Origin: Cladobotryum mycophilum
Lineage: Eukaryota > Ascomycota > Sordariomycetes > Hypocreales > Hypocreaceae
Direction of reading: 5' to 3'
Length of the DNA stretch: 64,000 nucleotides
Assembly (NCBI GenBank): GCA_036429605.1
Contig: CM071591.1
Span: 3,658,001-3,722,000, forward strand
Position numbers and translations under genes: made by a program. This document shows, piece after piece, positions 11,962-24,371 of this stretch (the stretch's first letter is position 1; the number at the start of each line of letters is the position of its first letter). Below the pieces are notes generated by a model that ran no database searches, had not been told where the DNA came from, and saw nothing but the letters and a program-made list of their open reading frames with translations.

Positions 11962-13048
11962 CCACGTCGTGCTTGATCCCCCTCCTTCGTTCAATGCCCC
12001 CATACACGTCCCCATCCCTGCCGAGTGCAATTTTGTTGCTTTTTGCGCCGGCGGTATCCGTACACTACAGCAAAGACGGGTGTGGGTGGAGTCTTTCCAC
12101 TAAACACACGTCTGCGTTGAAAAAAGGGGGTGGCAGAGACTGGTTTGGGAAAGTTGTTTGATGGAGGATGTATGTTGGTGAAGGAAGTTGGAAGAGAGAA
12201 AAAAGGTAAGGGAACAATGACGGTGAGATTGGTGCCCATGAAGTTTTCAAGTGCGAGAATGGACGGAGTGAATATGAGCTTAGGGAGTTGGAATTAGATC
12301 GCTGTGGGTATTAGTCTGTCTAAGAAAGGCTGGGCAACACATTGCTGGTTCCTTCGACCTCGACAACTTCCATATGGCTAGCCAATGGATTTACTGTCGC
12401 TCTAGTTAAATGTCTAGAAAGTTTTTTTGATAAAATCTAAAAAAAATGTGCGAAATTTTTAGGTTGATAATGAGTGAGAAAACTTTATAGTAAATTGTGT
12501 TGTTTATACACTCCACTCTTGTTTAGATGTGTGCGGTTTAGATCCATATTCTGCAGCAGCTGTGTGATATCGTCGGGCATCTACGATAAGACAGTATTCT
12601 AGCAAAGGACTAACAATGATCAACGGATTTTATGGCATCTTCGAGGTTGAGAGCACACTGTGGATGGTATATTACTCCGCCTACTTTCATACTACGAAGT
12701 AGGGCAACGACTCGCAACTATGCGTGACTTTTGGTGATCCATGGATGTTTATAATCTCAGGGGGGAACACGGTTTTGTTGGGCGATACTCTAGATGATAA
12801 TGGATATCCCCCCAAATCGTACCCATTGGATCCCCGCCCGATGAGTACTATCAATAGATAAATCTACAGTGGGATTAAGGCCTAAAAACTCTGGCCTATC
12901 GTGTTGTGGCCGCAAGAAGGATCCAGGACCACGCCTGCCAAATCAACATCACCCCGCGCCATGAGATCTTCTCGGCCGGCCTCAGCCATTCTCCTTATAC
13001 ACACAACACACAGAAATCTCCTGGATCGCCATCTGATGGTATATCAAA
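11962..13048. other. Intergenic, no gene seen
   Basis: Between the gag-like gene and the NLR relic. It includes a moderately AT-rich part (about 12410-12500). Nothing recognisable as coding or as an RNA gene. Confidence 0.5.
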
Positions 13049-15370
13049 ATGAACAGTAACGGCGAAAAGAATCCAGCAGATTCTACTCTTTCGCCTATCA
13101 GATTGCTCTCGCTCGGTATGCGCACTTCTCCCTGCAGTCGTCTGATAGACTAGCTGTGCTAACTACAGTAGATGGCGGCGGCATTCGAGGGCTGTCATCC
13201 CTCATCATTCTACGACACTTGATGAAGCGAGTCAAGCCATAAAACCCTCCGAAACCATGCAAATTCTTTGATCTCATAGGGGGACAAGAATGGGTGGGTA
13301 GGTAATACGTGAGCCGTCGTGTTATGGGATATTCACTGCTCAGTTTCCCATTCCTCTTTCAAGATTGATCACCATTATGCTGGGGAGATTCAGGATGGAC
13401 ACCGATGAATGCATCAAAAGGCATGTAGAGCTATCGTCCCAGGTGTTCCAGCTCAAGAGACACAAAGCCGACGCGCTAGGCCGGTACAAAGACGCATGGA
13501 GAGCTAGTGGTAAGTATCGCTCCGACGGGCTCAGAGACGCGGCAAAGGAGTTTGAGGGAGAAGAGGAGGCTCTTCTTTTTAAGCCCGGAGGACTCTGCAG
13601 AGTGTAAGTGTCTTTCTCTGGCTTTACCTCTCCAAGTTCCTAGGCACTGTTTCTCACGATATCAGGTTAAACAAGGACACTTGCAGATGGTTCCTTGACC
13701 AGCATTTCTTGGAATGGAAACCCACCAGTGGTTCATTTACTTTGTTGCATAGTGCCGGTAAGTCTTCCGTCTAAGAAGCATCTGATTCGAGGCGTGGGAA
13801 AATATGCTGAGAAAAACACCACCATGGCTGGGGCAGGGAAAAGCGTCTTATGCTCGAGCGCCGTCGACGAGATTGCAAACCAGAGATGTGGCACACTTGC
13901 CTCCTTTTTCTTTTCATTCCAACAGTCGGATGCGATCGATCCATATTTACTGCTTTGCTCCATCGCTACTATAATTTTAAGGAATCTCATTCGAAACCAT
14001 CCTGTCCAAGAGAGACTATTCATCGTCCCAAAGCCTTTTTGAGATCTTTATGCGAGGCACTACTCATCTCGCGAGCCTAGAATCCCAGATATCGAAGCCG
14101 TCCTTTAGGATCTTCTAAAACAGAGTGGAGACGTATACATTATTATCGATGGACTGGACGAAGCTACGAATAAGCTACAAAGACCGACTTTGAAGGCTCT
14201 AGCAGAGATTAAAAGAAATGGTGCAGTCCACACCCATATCCTGGTTGGCAGTCGGCGGCAGCCAAATATATTCGAAAACAAATCGATACCTTATCCGCTT
14301 CTCGTATATGCCTTGAGCTGCTGGTGGTGCTATGTTGAAGCTTTGGGACAGCAATGTATCTTGTTGCCGCGGGAGGGCATGAAAAGTGTTCCAAATGCTA
14401 TTCGCTAGAGATACGGGCTCTAAGACCTTCTGTACTTCCGATGTGCAACTGCCACTGTCTCAACCCAACTTGGGAATCAATTATGTGAAGGAAATCATCA
14501 GACTAGCGGAAAGGCCCGTTACGAGAAACAAGTTAGAGGAATAATTAACTCTGCTAACCCTGATACGGGGTCACGATGACGCTGTAGATGACTTGACAAT
14601 GCCTCCCGGTGCAGGATTTGACATGAAGCTAACTACAGAGGTGTCACATGGATGGGAAATCCGGCAGGTTGAATTTTCTCCTGGCGGACAACGACTAGCA
14701 GCTTCTGGTGTCTCTCACTTGGTCACAACATGGGACGTCGCCTCTCTTAACGCGCTCTTTCTTTTGCAATGCCAGTGTTACTCAAGCACGGGCGTCTCTT
14801 GGAGCCCCAAGGTCCAAAGCTTGTTACCTTTGGTCCGGAAGGTAGAGCTATACTATAGGATGCCAATGTTTGTGCTTATACATGCTCTCTAACTTGCAAG
14901 AGTGGACTGACATTGAATCCAGAATGGCCGTCTCATTGAGGGGGTAGAATGCACAGAGCCCATATCAGGCTGTGATTGGGCATCAGACGAAAAGTCCGTT
15001 ACACTGGGATCCCTCGATAAACCCAGCTTGTGACACTGGGATCTCATTACAGACGAGACATACCCGTAGGCGGACGCAAAGCACAGGGCTCAGGACTTTG
15101 TAGCCTCGCCGGAACAAGAAGTGGAAGATTGTGGCAGACGAGTTTGTTCTGAGCGGGAGCTGGGGTAAGTTAATATCCTCGCAACTTGGCTTTGCTTCGG
15201 ATATCGCACAGCTGACGATTCGTGTATGGAGGGGTACTTTAGCATATGGAATAGAGAAACCGGCGAGTATGTGATGCGGGTGAATGGCAACCAGACGCTG
15301 CAACGATGTCGACGCATACCCTACAGATGTCACCACGGTTGCTTCGTGTGGTGATGATGAAAAAGTCGAA
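13049..15370 (+). pseudogene. Decayed NLR-like receptor: patatin - NACHT - WD40
   Basis: Relic of a fungal NOD-like receptor. The start at 13049 and a 53-nt intron (13116-13168) lead into a patatin motif (VDGGGIRGLSSLIILRH). The frame is then cut by TAA at about 13241. The nucleophile elbow, normally GTSTGG after FDLIGG, reads TRMGG once the G-run at 13279-13283 is allowed for, so the catalytic serine is lost. A second intron (13298-13363) precedes IMLGRFRMDTDECI, typical of these patatins, and the catalytic Asp half is missing. Next come CRWFLDQHFLEW (about 13685), a P-loop MAGAGKSVLC (about 13824) and a Walker B-like IIIDGLDEA (about 14139), interrupted by stops. Finally there are WD40-like pieces (EIRQVEFSPGGQRLA, then TTWDV at about 14658-14740; ASCGDDEKVELY at about 15330-15370). 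Family membership is clear from the motifs; an intact product is not possible. Confidence 0.85.
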
Positions 15371-18300
15371 TTGTATGTTTAGGATTCCAGGTATTTATTT
15401 TGATTCATGTAGATGAGCTGACATGCATCATTCGTAGACGGACAAAGGTAGCCGTATCGAGGGCACCCGATGCCTCCCAAAGTACTGCAGTTAAGCGAGC
15501 TGTTCTAGAGTACTGTCTGATAATGACGCGAACCTTGATATGAATTTGCTACGCGCTTGGGGGCATTTTGGTAAGAGGCTGGGAGAGAGTAATTAGCCAC
15601 CGAGGAGCATCGAATTCCCTATTGTAGTAAAATGTGGTAATTCGGTGGGACGCATCATATTGATACGTGGGCGAGCTGCATGCCACTAGGTGGCTTTTGT
15701 ATATCTCGGTGTGGTGAAGATGGCGATGGGTAATATTGGATGTTGGCATCGCTGATCTCCACGTGTCCCCTGCTCTACAAGTAGAATCATCAAGATGAGG
15801 CGAGACGCGTGATTGGTGGCGCCAGAGTGGGAATGTAGCCTATGGCAAAGCGAAAAAGCGAGCCTGCAATCTTACATGCTCGATGCATGAAATTCCAGGG
15901 AGCGGTTGAACAGACAAGGTGGCCACGAGACACGAGACGCCATGTCGGAAAATGGAGATGGTTGATCCTGGGCAATTTTACGTAGGCAAGGGTCCGATGT
16001 TTTGTTCTGTACGAGTGTCTCGATGGAATTTCTTCAGCGGAGAAACAAAGAAAACAATTGAATCTGAGATGATCCGAGACATATTTTTATTTTTCGTCTT
16101 GTCTTGTCTTGTCTGGGGAAAAAGGAAAAAGCAAGAACTTCACTGTGTTTGTGCGAGATGGAATTATGCTGAGTATACAGTGTCGATATTGGAGGAGTGG
16201 ACGATGATGCGATCTGATGACGTAGCTCGAGCATCATGCACGGCAGGCAGGTTCATGCATGGATATCGAAATGAAGAAGGAGCTGGAGGGGGCATCGCTC
16301 ACCATGGGGGAGGGGGAAAGAATTGGTCGAGGCAATTTCCACTCAAAGTTCATAATCCTCCATCTTTGCAACTGCATGCATGCCCTACAATCAATCAACT
16401 AGGATTGAATAACACACGACAATGCGACAGAACAGAACCAAAGATCAATGACGAATCGCTTCAATTGGTCACGAAACAATGCTTGCTTGCTGTGGAGAAA
16501 GAAAGAGAGAGAGGAGCGAGCAGGTGGCAATAATAAGTGGGCTCCAATAATGCAGGGGTGCGTTGCCTAACATGGGAATCCAGATATCGATTGGTCGTCG
16601 CTCGGTTCGCACCAGCTGGGACGAATGGCACCCCCTGAAGAAGTGTGCAGCAAGCAGAGAGCAGAGCAGAGCAGATGGCAGCTGGAGATGGAGATGGAGG
16701 AGACATTGGGAAAAAGGTCTGGTCTCTCTCTCAAGCTCAGAGTACGTACGCACGTACGCACAACAGACGAAGCCTTGAGACACCTTACCTTGCATCTTTT
16801 TATCGATTCCGCTATTGCATTCATCCTTGCATCTTGGCGGGCAAATTCTGTGTTGCTTTTCCCGTACTTGTGTCTGCTGCTGCAGCCCGTTACCCTGGTC
16901 CTGGTGCTACAACAACAACCCGAGAAGTGGCAGAGCTGTACACACGTACACGCATCTCTACAGATTACACAGCAAAGTGTGCGCAAGCTCTCATCCCTTT
17001 CTTTCCATCATCATCTCTCTCTCTCCCTCTGCCCTCCCGCTGCCCTCCCGCTGCCCTCCCTCAGTTCAATCTGAACGAAAGAAGAAGGAAACCAAAACCA
17101 AAAAAATTATCCCATAATATCCTTTTTTTTTTTTTTTTTTTTTTGACACATCACATCTTCGTCCTTCCCCCGCGCCAAGATTATACGCAAGGAGGAATGA
17201 AAAAGTCGACCGAAAAAGCAAGGTGAGTGTCACCGTGACCTTGCAGCTATGACATGTCCGTCCAAGGGACCTGCAATTCGCTACTTTGGGATGCCATTTT
17301 TTTCCTTCTTTTTTTCTTTTCTTCTGTAGCCTTGTTGGTGCACTCGTGGCGTCGCCTTGCAGGAGAGTTATCGCTGGGACAAGTTTAGCCTGGTAAGCCA
17401 GTGCTGATTGTCTTCAACACCACCACAAGAGGAAGAGAGACAAAAAGACAAGTGTCATTGTTGGTGATTCATTCACTCACTTGTCCTCGTTGAACTGGTG
17501 CCGCCTCCTCTGTGTTTGCGTACTGTGTGTGGTTTTGACAATCAGTTGCCATGGGGATCAAATACGAAGTGGCCATCGATTTATTGTATTGGTATTGTGC
17601 TGGAAGTGGCCGGCTGTTTGGATGACTGACTACCAGCTGCCAATGGTTCTTCAGTTTGCTCAAGCTTCTGAAAAGTTAATTACCTTCCAAACATCACTGG
17701 CCGTCATCAATACCTAACAAGAGACATTTCAGAGGCCTCAATGCTAACCAACCTCAATCTTCCCAGCAGTCACTAGTTCCCCTCTCGTCCAAGCGTTGTT
17801 GGTCAACTTGGGTTCATTCATCCTGGGCCATCGAATTGGAACCATCTCCGCCACCACCAGACACCAAAAAGACCCCCCGCCGTTCCCCGCCCCTTACGAC
17901 GTAGTGGGTGCATTAGGCCCTGCATCTTTGCGTCGTCGTCGGCAGCTCTTCTCACTTGTCGCCCTGGCTCTGGCTCTAGCTCTGGCTCTGGCCTGGCTCT
18001 CTCGAGAACGAACCTGTGCGCATCGTACCTTTTCTGCGGCCCTCTTCAGCTCTGCTTTTTCCTTCTTGTCTCTGAATTCTAAAACCTTTTACCGTCTTTT
18101 TGGCTTCACATGCTGGATTTTCGTCGTCTTTCCCTCGATTCACAACTCAATAAGTAGGACGCCTTGCCCTCGCAATCGCTCTTGACCCCCTCCCCTGGCT
18201 GGTCCCTTGATACATCTGGCGCAGCACCTGGAGACAGATACCCGGCATTCTTGCAGGGAACTAATACCCTTGAAACCCCCATCCGACGAGCTACCCCATC

Positions 18301-18530
18301 GAATCAAGGGCGCTCCCAGCTTGATCGCCCCACTTATCCCAAACGCCTCAAACGTGCTTAATATCGACTCTCGACGTTCCGCTCGTGGCGGTTGGATGGT
18401 GTCGCATTCAATTGCGAATTTGCCTATATACAGAAGCCTGTAATTTGTTTACCGTACCACCACAACAATATCGAGTCGCGACGTGAGCGCGCCTCCCGCT
18501 TCTTTCTTCATTTTCCCCTGTGGCCGGATA
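15371..18530. other. Long intergenic region upstream of the septin-type gene
   Basis: About 3.2 kb with no supportable gene. It contains a CTTGT repeat at about 16098-16118, the repeated units CCCTCCCGCTG at about 17030-17062, a run of about 20 T at about 17125-17145, and pyrimidine-rich stretches up to 18100. Long open frames here (15919-16533, 16645-17226) are low-complexity and match nothing I know. Part of it may be a long transcribed leader of the downstream gene. Confidence 0.45.
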
Positions 18531-20107
18531 ATGAGCGCCCCGCCCCGTCGCACCAGCTTCGGTATGTTACTCAGACGATCTAAGAGCGGCGAGTTGGGCA
18601 AGGGAGGGAAGAAGGCTCAAGCCCTTAGAGAGGCTGAACTCGAGCGCCAACGCCTTGCCGCTTCTCGCAATCCTCCAAAGCTTCCCGAATTTGCCAACAA
18701 CAGCGAGAAACTGTCCAATTCATTTGCTCCCGAGTTGCACACCAGCGACACCATGTATAGCCAACCTGAATATGAATCCTACGGGCGCCAGTCCATGGAG
18801 CCCATTCGCACCTTTACCAAAACACACTCCATGCCAAACGGAGGTTTCGACCCTCACGGAAGGACTGAAAGTATGACGAACCGCGGTCGATACAGCTATG
18901 CCAGCAGTGCCTTGAGCGCAATCAATGGCCCCAGGAGGGTCCGCAGAAGAAAGGATCCCACTCCATTCAAGTGAGTCCACCCCAAGCCATTTCTCAATAC
19001 CAGGTTGTATGTTTTCCTGAACTGACTTTGGCAAACTTTAGCATTCTCGTCCTTGGAGCTCGCAATGCAGGCAAAACTTCCTTCCTCGAGTTTCTTAAGA
19101 CAGCCCTTGTGCCACCCCCGAAGAAGCTATCCAAGAAGATGGAGCCGGAGAGTCCTCGTTTGCCCCCGCCGGCATCGGGCAACTTTATCCCCCACTATTT
19201 CGAGACAGAAATCGATGGCGAAAGAATTGGCTTGACCCTCTGGGATTCCGAGGGCTTCGAGAAAAATATTGTGGATCTTCAATTGAGGGAAATGTCGGCT
19301 TTCCTGGAAAGCAAGTTTGAAGAGACCTTTGCCGAGGAGATGAAAGTGGTGCGCTCGCCTGGCGTTCAAGATACGCATATCCATGCGGCCTTTTTGATCC
19401 TTGACCCGTCTCACCTAGATCGCAACATTGCCATTGCGAAGCGCTCGGCTGTTAATGGCTACCAGAATAGACTCCATGCGCAACAGCAGTCTCGGGTTTT
19501 CGGAGCCCTTGACGAAGATCTTGACTTGCAGGTCCTCCGAACTCTGCAGCACAAGACAACAGTCATCCCCGTCATCTCCAAAGCCGACACAATCACTGCC
19601 AAGCACATGGAGGTCCTCAAGAAGACCGTCTGGGACAGCATCAAGGCGCTTAATCTGGATCCCCTGGAAGGCCTTGGTCTAGAGGAGGATGATGATCGCA
19701 TCGATGAAGAGGAGGCCGAGATGACTCTGAATGGAGATCAGCATAGCGAAGACTTCCCCATTCAGGGACAGACAATCTCTCCCCCAGCAACCCCTGGCCA
19801 TGGCAAGAGGCTTTCTAGCAATTCTTTCCGTAGACACAGGACTCAAGAGGAGTCCAAGGAGGAGGAAACGCCATTCTTTCCATTGTCCATCATCAGTCCC
19901 GATCTGTACGAACCCGAAGTCATCGGCCGAAAGTTTGCCTGGGGGTTTGCAGACCCATATGATGAGGTGCACTGCGACTTTCAACGGTTGAAAGAGGCCG
20001 TTTTTAGCGAGTGGCGTGCCGATCTGCGGGAGGCGAGCCGAGAGCAATGGTATGAGGGCTGGCGGACAAACAGGCTCAAGAGCAGAGATCTCCCGTATCA
20101 CCGCTGA
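18531..20107 (+). CDS. Septin-type GTPase (possibly AspE-like)
   Basis: GTPase of the septin superfamily, which assemble into filaments or act at septa and the cortex. Exons 18531-18970 and 19042-20107 are joined over a 71-nt intron (GTGAGT..TTTAG, branch near CTGAC) and give 501 aa in frame. The N-terminal 146 residues are basic and low-complexity (RRTSFGMLLRRSKSGELG). The G domain follows with the P-loop GARNAGKTS at 152-160, a G3 variant WDSEG in place of DTPG, and the G4 motif SKAD. The C-terminal part (FAWGFADPYDEVHCDF, then YEGWRTNRL) corresponds to the septin unique element, WG..EV...HCDF...Y...R. An acidic insert (EEDDDRIDEEEAEM) sits before it, and there is no C-terminal coiled coil. 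The divergent G3 and missing coiled coil suggest a group-5 (AspE-like) or other divergent septin rather than a core Cdc3/10/11/12 type. The ATG was chosen because no upstream in-frame ATG exists. Confidence 0.82.
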
Positions 20108-21341
20108 TAGTCGATAATTTCTTCTTGGGAGAGATCGGAATCGCTCCGACCCGAAGGCTCGTGATGTCCATACCCAACCGCTGTCTCAAATCAGCCCTCG
20201 GAATCCGATATCTTCTTGACATCTCGGATATACACGCCCCGTCCCATGAACGTTTCTTTTTTCTACATCAGGCCATCCCTATCATTGATTTACCCCTCCT
20301 TCTGCTTTAGTCAGTCTGACATACCCTTGTGCCTTTTCGTTTGTGGGACCGAATCCACGCAGACTTTTGGTCTCGGAGAAGCGGATGCAGTGACGGATTG
20401 CCTATCTCTCCGCGCTCGATCAAGACAAGATTTTTGTTTTTCACGGGCGAGAGGAACTTCCCCTTGAGTCCACTTGTATTCTGTCGCTACATGAGCGTCT
20501 TCGTTGCTTCTGGCCAAGACTTTGTTTGCCCAGGTGGCCCCCCTTTCAACACATCTTGACACACTGATGATTTTGATTCCCTATTTTGTCTTTTTTCTTT
20601 TTCTGCTTCTAATACCATGTACTTGGGTTGGTTTTTAGGAACCAATTTGGATTTACGGAAATGGGCAACACGAGGTACTTTGTTTTTTTCTTTTGTTGTT
20701 CTTGTGCTGCAGCTGCAGCTTTGGAAGTGAGACATGACAAACCCCCACGGGCTTCGGTCCTGTCTCCCTGCTGGATAAGGCCTTTTTTGAACCTTCTCTG
20801 AGAGAAAATGAGTTGAGAATGCCGAGGATTTTTACGATTATGCAAGGGAAAACTGGTTTGGCACGGGATGTAGAGTAGCTTTTTTCTTCTTCTCCTTTTT
20901 TGTACAATTCCAAATTGACTTGTTGCTACCGTGTGGCCTTTTGCTTTTCTTTCACTGGTGGATTATGGTGATGATTTTATGCAGCTTGGTACGGAGTATT
21001 GTTATATGACAAGTCTACCGCGGATTTATGAGCGTAGACTCTTGTCATCTTATGGTAGATTGACAAGATTTGGTAGTATGGTAGCTTAATGCTGGATCTA
21101 ACAATGTTTCTTTACGTCTTTATATCCACATCATGTGAAGACATCTGATTCCTCTCAGTGCCCTCCTCCTGCAAGCAATTACCTAAACACATCTCTCTGT
21201 CGCATTCACATGGGGCTAATAGTACAACCCCCTACCCCCGTCTCCCTAATCATTCACGTAGCCACATAACCAAACAGAAACCGAGGCTCATCTCTCATCT
21301 CTTATCGTCCCACTTCTCATTTCTTTTCATTCCTGCTTCGT
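20108..21341. other. Convergent intergenic region
   Basis: 3' flanks of the septin-type gene (+) and of the Taz1-like gene (-). Rich in T and pyrimidine tracts. No gene or RNA seen. Confidence 0.5.
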
Positions 21342-23562
21342 TTATTCCTGCGACTGTAGTAACCTCGGATGAGCATGTCTGTAGTCCGTCCTGATAGGTC
21401 TCCCCTCCTCATCCAAATCATCTTCCCTGCGCGAGGGATTCTTGCCCAGTCTCATGAGGCGGTCAATCTCCTTCTTGCCTAGCGTGACGAGGTCGAACCC
21501 GGGAGGGAGGACGGAATCCGTGATAAGGAAGTCGACCTTCATGTTGCGGGCCCTGTCGCGGTAGGCCTGGGCGTTGCGCGGCATCTCGAAGAGGCTGGCG
21601 TCCGACTTGTCCATGAGGGCCCAGCCAGCGTGTCTCCTGGCGATGAGGTCGATGAGGACGGCGGAGTCGTGGTCCGTCCAGACGTGGCGCTGCTTGTACG
21701 TGACGGGGTTCTGGGCCCGGGCGGTTTGTAGCGCTATGGCCTTGGTGCGCTGGATGTCGGTGAAGTTGGGGCGGGAGGACGAGGGGAGGGGGAGGAGCTG
21801 GTCGGGGCGGAGGAGGAGGCGCTGATGTGGGCGGGGAGAGGCGGAGGGGGCATTTGGTTCCTTGCCAAGGCGGCGGAGGAAGAGAGGTTGCGGCGTTTCT
21901 TGCGGGCGGCTAGGGAGGTTTCTGTTGTGCCTCGTTTGCCGTTTTCGTTTAGCCGGGGGTCAGTCTCGAAAGAATTGGAGGAATCGTCATCTTCCTCTTC
22001 TTCCTCTTCGTTATCCTCATAATCATCATCGCCACCGTTAGCTGCGATGTTGTTATGATTCGACAGATTTTGAGATGGTGGTGGATGCTGCTGATTCGGC
22101 AGAGGGGCTTGATACAGGTATGCAATGTCCTCTGGGCGTTTAAATAGAGAACTATCAGGTGTTAGGATCCTTTTTTGTTTCTTGGTCAATAGCTTCCCAA
22201 GGAGATAAGGGGGGTAGGTATACTGCAAACTTACCTTTCATGAGTGGCCGGACGTATAACGGTCGATGTTGACCCCTGTGACCCGGCTAGACTGGCATTA
22301 TCGTCGTCGTCGGGGTGAGGGGCCCATCCGCCATACCTCAGCAATCTCAAATCCTTGGGAATCTGCTCAAATCGGGAGGCAGACGCCATGTAGAGGCGCG
22401 TCAACCACTCCCTTAGGCCGGCGAGGACGTTCTTCATGGGAAACACGGCTCTCAAATCGGCGACCGGGACGGGGTTCCTAAACTTCATATCCGGCGTCGA
22501 TATCAGAGCAAACATCTGGTTCATCCTGTCGGAGCAGGCGTCGATCAACGTCTGGCCACGGAGACCCCCTAGGCTTCTGTATGGGCCCTTTGTGAATAGC
22601 TTGGCGTAGTCTGAGCCTTTGTAAGCTTTGATGTTTTCAACTGCCTCGCAGAAGACGGTGGCAGCGATTTGGCGCGGGTCGGCCGTTGTTTTGCTGGCGG
22701 CCATTGTCTCTATGCAGCGGGAGGTTCGGATATGCAAAGCGAGCTCCCAGTATCTGTTGTTTTCTTGGCCCGGGAGGGTAAAGGCTCTCGGGAAGACCTG
22801 GTCCAGCCTCTCAAGCACGTAGAGCGGATCAAGTTCATCGGCTAGGGTGCGCTCCACCCAGTCGAGAGCAGTGACGATGTTTGCAAAGACCACGGTCGTC
22901 GTCGCTATCCTGATGGCCTCGGCTGACTTGTGCTCCAAATCACCAGCCCAGTCCCAGGTGGAAAAGGGAGCCATGGTGGGAACTTCGTAGATTTTGCGGA
23001 CTGCGGCAAAGGTGTCCCTCTTCACCTGAAGCAGAAGTTGAAACACGGTACTGTCGTAATCCGGATCCTTGAGTAATTTGATCAGCTCAATAGAGGTGAT
23101 GGCAAGATCCAGGAGGCAGATGTGCTTGACCTCCCGCTTGGCATCATCCAAGGCCCTCTCCGCCTCCGATCTGCCATCAACGTCCAGCCCTTCTTGGCCA
23201 TCCTCGGTAGAAAAGATCTGTGACGAGTCATCACCCAGCTCATCGTCGTCCCTTTTCCGGTTGGTAGCTATGCTAGCCACGCTCCGGTCATCCTTGACAA
23301 TGGCACCGCGTCGGGGAGGAGTGGCAGCAAGAATAGATCCCTTTGGTCTCTCGATCACAGGGTTGACTGGTATGATAATTTCCGGCTCAACTGCTGGGGG
23401 CTCCTCGACCGTAGGAGGATTTGTGGTGCCTTGATTTGCTGTCTGGCGCGTGATGCGCGTCGATTTCCGTGTCTGGGCTGCTGCAGCAGCTGGAGCCTCA
23501 TCTGCTGGGGCGGTCGCAGTAGAGGCGGGGGCACCACGCTTTCCCCGATTTCGCGTCTCCAT
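21342..23562 (-). CDS. Myb-domain protein resembling Taz1/TRF telomere-binding proteins (one-base frameshift)
   Basis: Predicted nuclear DNA-binding protein of about 712 aa. Exon 1 is 23562-22235 and exon 2 is 22151-21342, with an 83-nt intron (GTAAGT..CTGATAG, branch CCTAACAC). The N-terminal 130 residues are disordered and Ala/Pro-rich. Residues about 145-420 are helix-rich with no enzyme motifs, a plausible place for a TRFH-like dimerisation fold. An acidic tract (EEEEEEDDD) and a basic KKRR patch follow. The C-terminal Myb/SANT-like domain reads RHVWTDHDSAVLIDLI..HAGWALM and ends in YRDRARNMKVDF, which resembles the telobox helix. Within exon 2 the frame changes by the equivalent of one missing base in the CT-rich tract at 21781-21830, best placed at the G-run 21804-21807. 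No GT..AG intron is available there, so a sequence error is likelier than decay. The start ATG at 23562 follows an in-frame non-ATG region. Family assignment is inference from domain order. Confidence 0.68.
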
Positions 23563-24371
23563 CGCGAAGAAAAAAATCACGATTATTCCGCAACGATGGA
23601 AATAAAAAGAAACGCTTATTTTCCCCGTATTTTTCTCGTCTTTTATTCTCTTATCGTCTGCTCAAGGCGACCGACAGCAATGAGCTTCAGCTTGGATTCA
23701 CACTCGTTGGTCAAAGAACTTTTGTTTTCGATGAAATTGATGGGTTATAACCCAGACCCTAACCCTACATTTTACGTCATCTGGTGCATAAATCTAAGCC
23801 TAATCAAGTATAGTTTCGCGTCGCTAAAATTGATTGTGCCTGAGGCTTTAATTCGCCTCCGCTCGGGCCAACCTTAAGTGAGATACGCGTTGTGTGTGGT
23901 GTTAAAGAACTTGCATGAATATCGGAGCAGTGAATTTAGCTCTGAATAAAAAAGACATAAAATAAATAAAAAGCCATGACCATCTCGCTACTCTTCCCTT
24001 TTTCAACAATGAGCATTGACAATGAGGGGCGGCTTGTGCCGGCCGGGATACCATAAGATCGATCGATCTGACGGCTGGAGTGGTAAATCTGCACATGGGA
24101 CCGAGGGAGAAAAGATGCCGTCTCGGCAACAATTGATGAGGGAGAGTGAGGGAGAGTGAGAGGCAGAGGGAGAGGGAGAGGGGGTGAGGGAGTAGAGGGA
24201 GCAGAGGGAGAAACAAGGGAAAAAATGGGATTTGTTGGCCCGAGACCCAATATGTGGCGGAATTTTATGCTACATCCAATATTGACAATGATATTCAGCC
24301 TCCAAGACACTTGGTCAGAGCCCAGATATGCATGTGTGACGATACACTGATGCCGTTTTTTTTGCGCTTAA
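23563..24371. other. Intergenic: promoter of the Taz1-like gene, 3' flank of the DUF7704-like gene
   Basis: About 0.8 kb with no gene seen. It contains the double telomeric repeat at 23756-23767 (annotated separately) and a GA-rich repeat at about 24140-24215. Confidence 0.55.
23756..23767 (-). promoter_or_regulatory. Double telomeric repeat (telobox) in promoter
   Basis: The plus strand reads ACCCTAACCCTA, which is two TTAGGG units on the minus strand. It lies about 195 bp upstream of the ATG of the Taz1-like gene, in that gene's promoter. A further near-match (GGGTTA) sits a few bases away. Telobox motifs of this type are bound by Teb1/Tbf1/TRF-type Myb proteins in other fungi. Function here is inferred. 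Confidence 0.55.

Noticed and set aside
15919..17226. Frames of 204 and 193 codons upstream of the septin-type gene
   Set aside because: Low-complexity and repeat-driven composition, no motif, and mutually overlapping in several frames.
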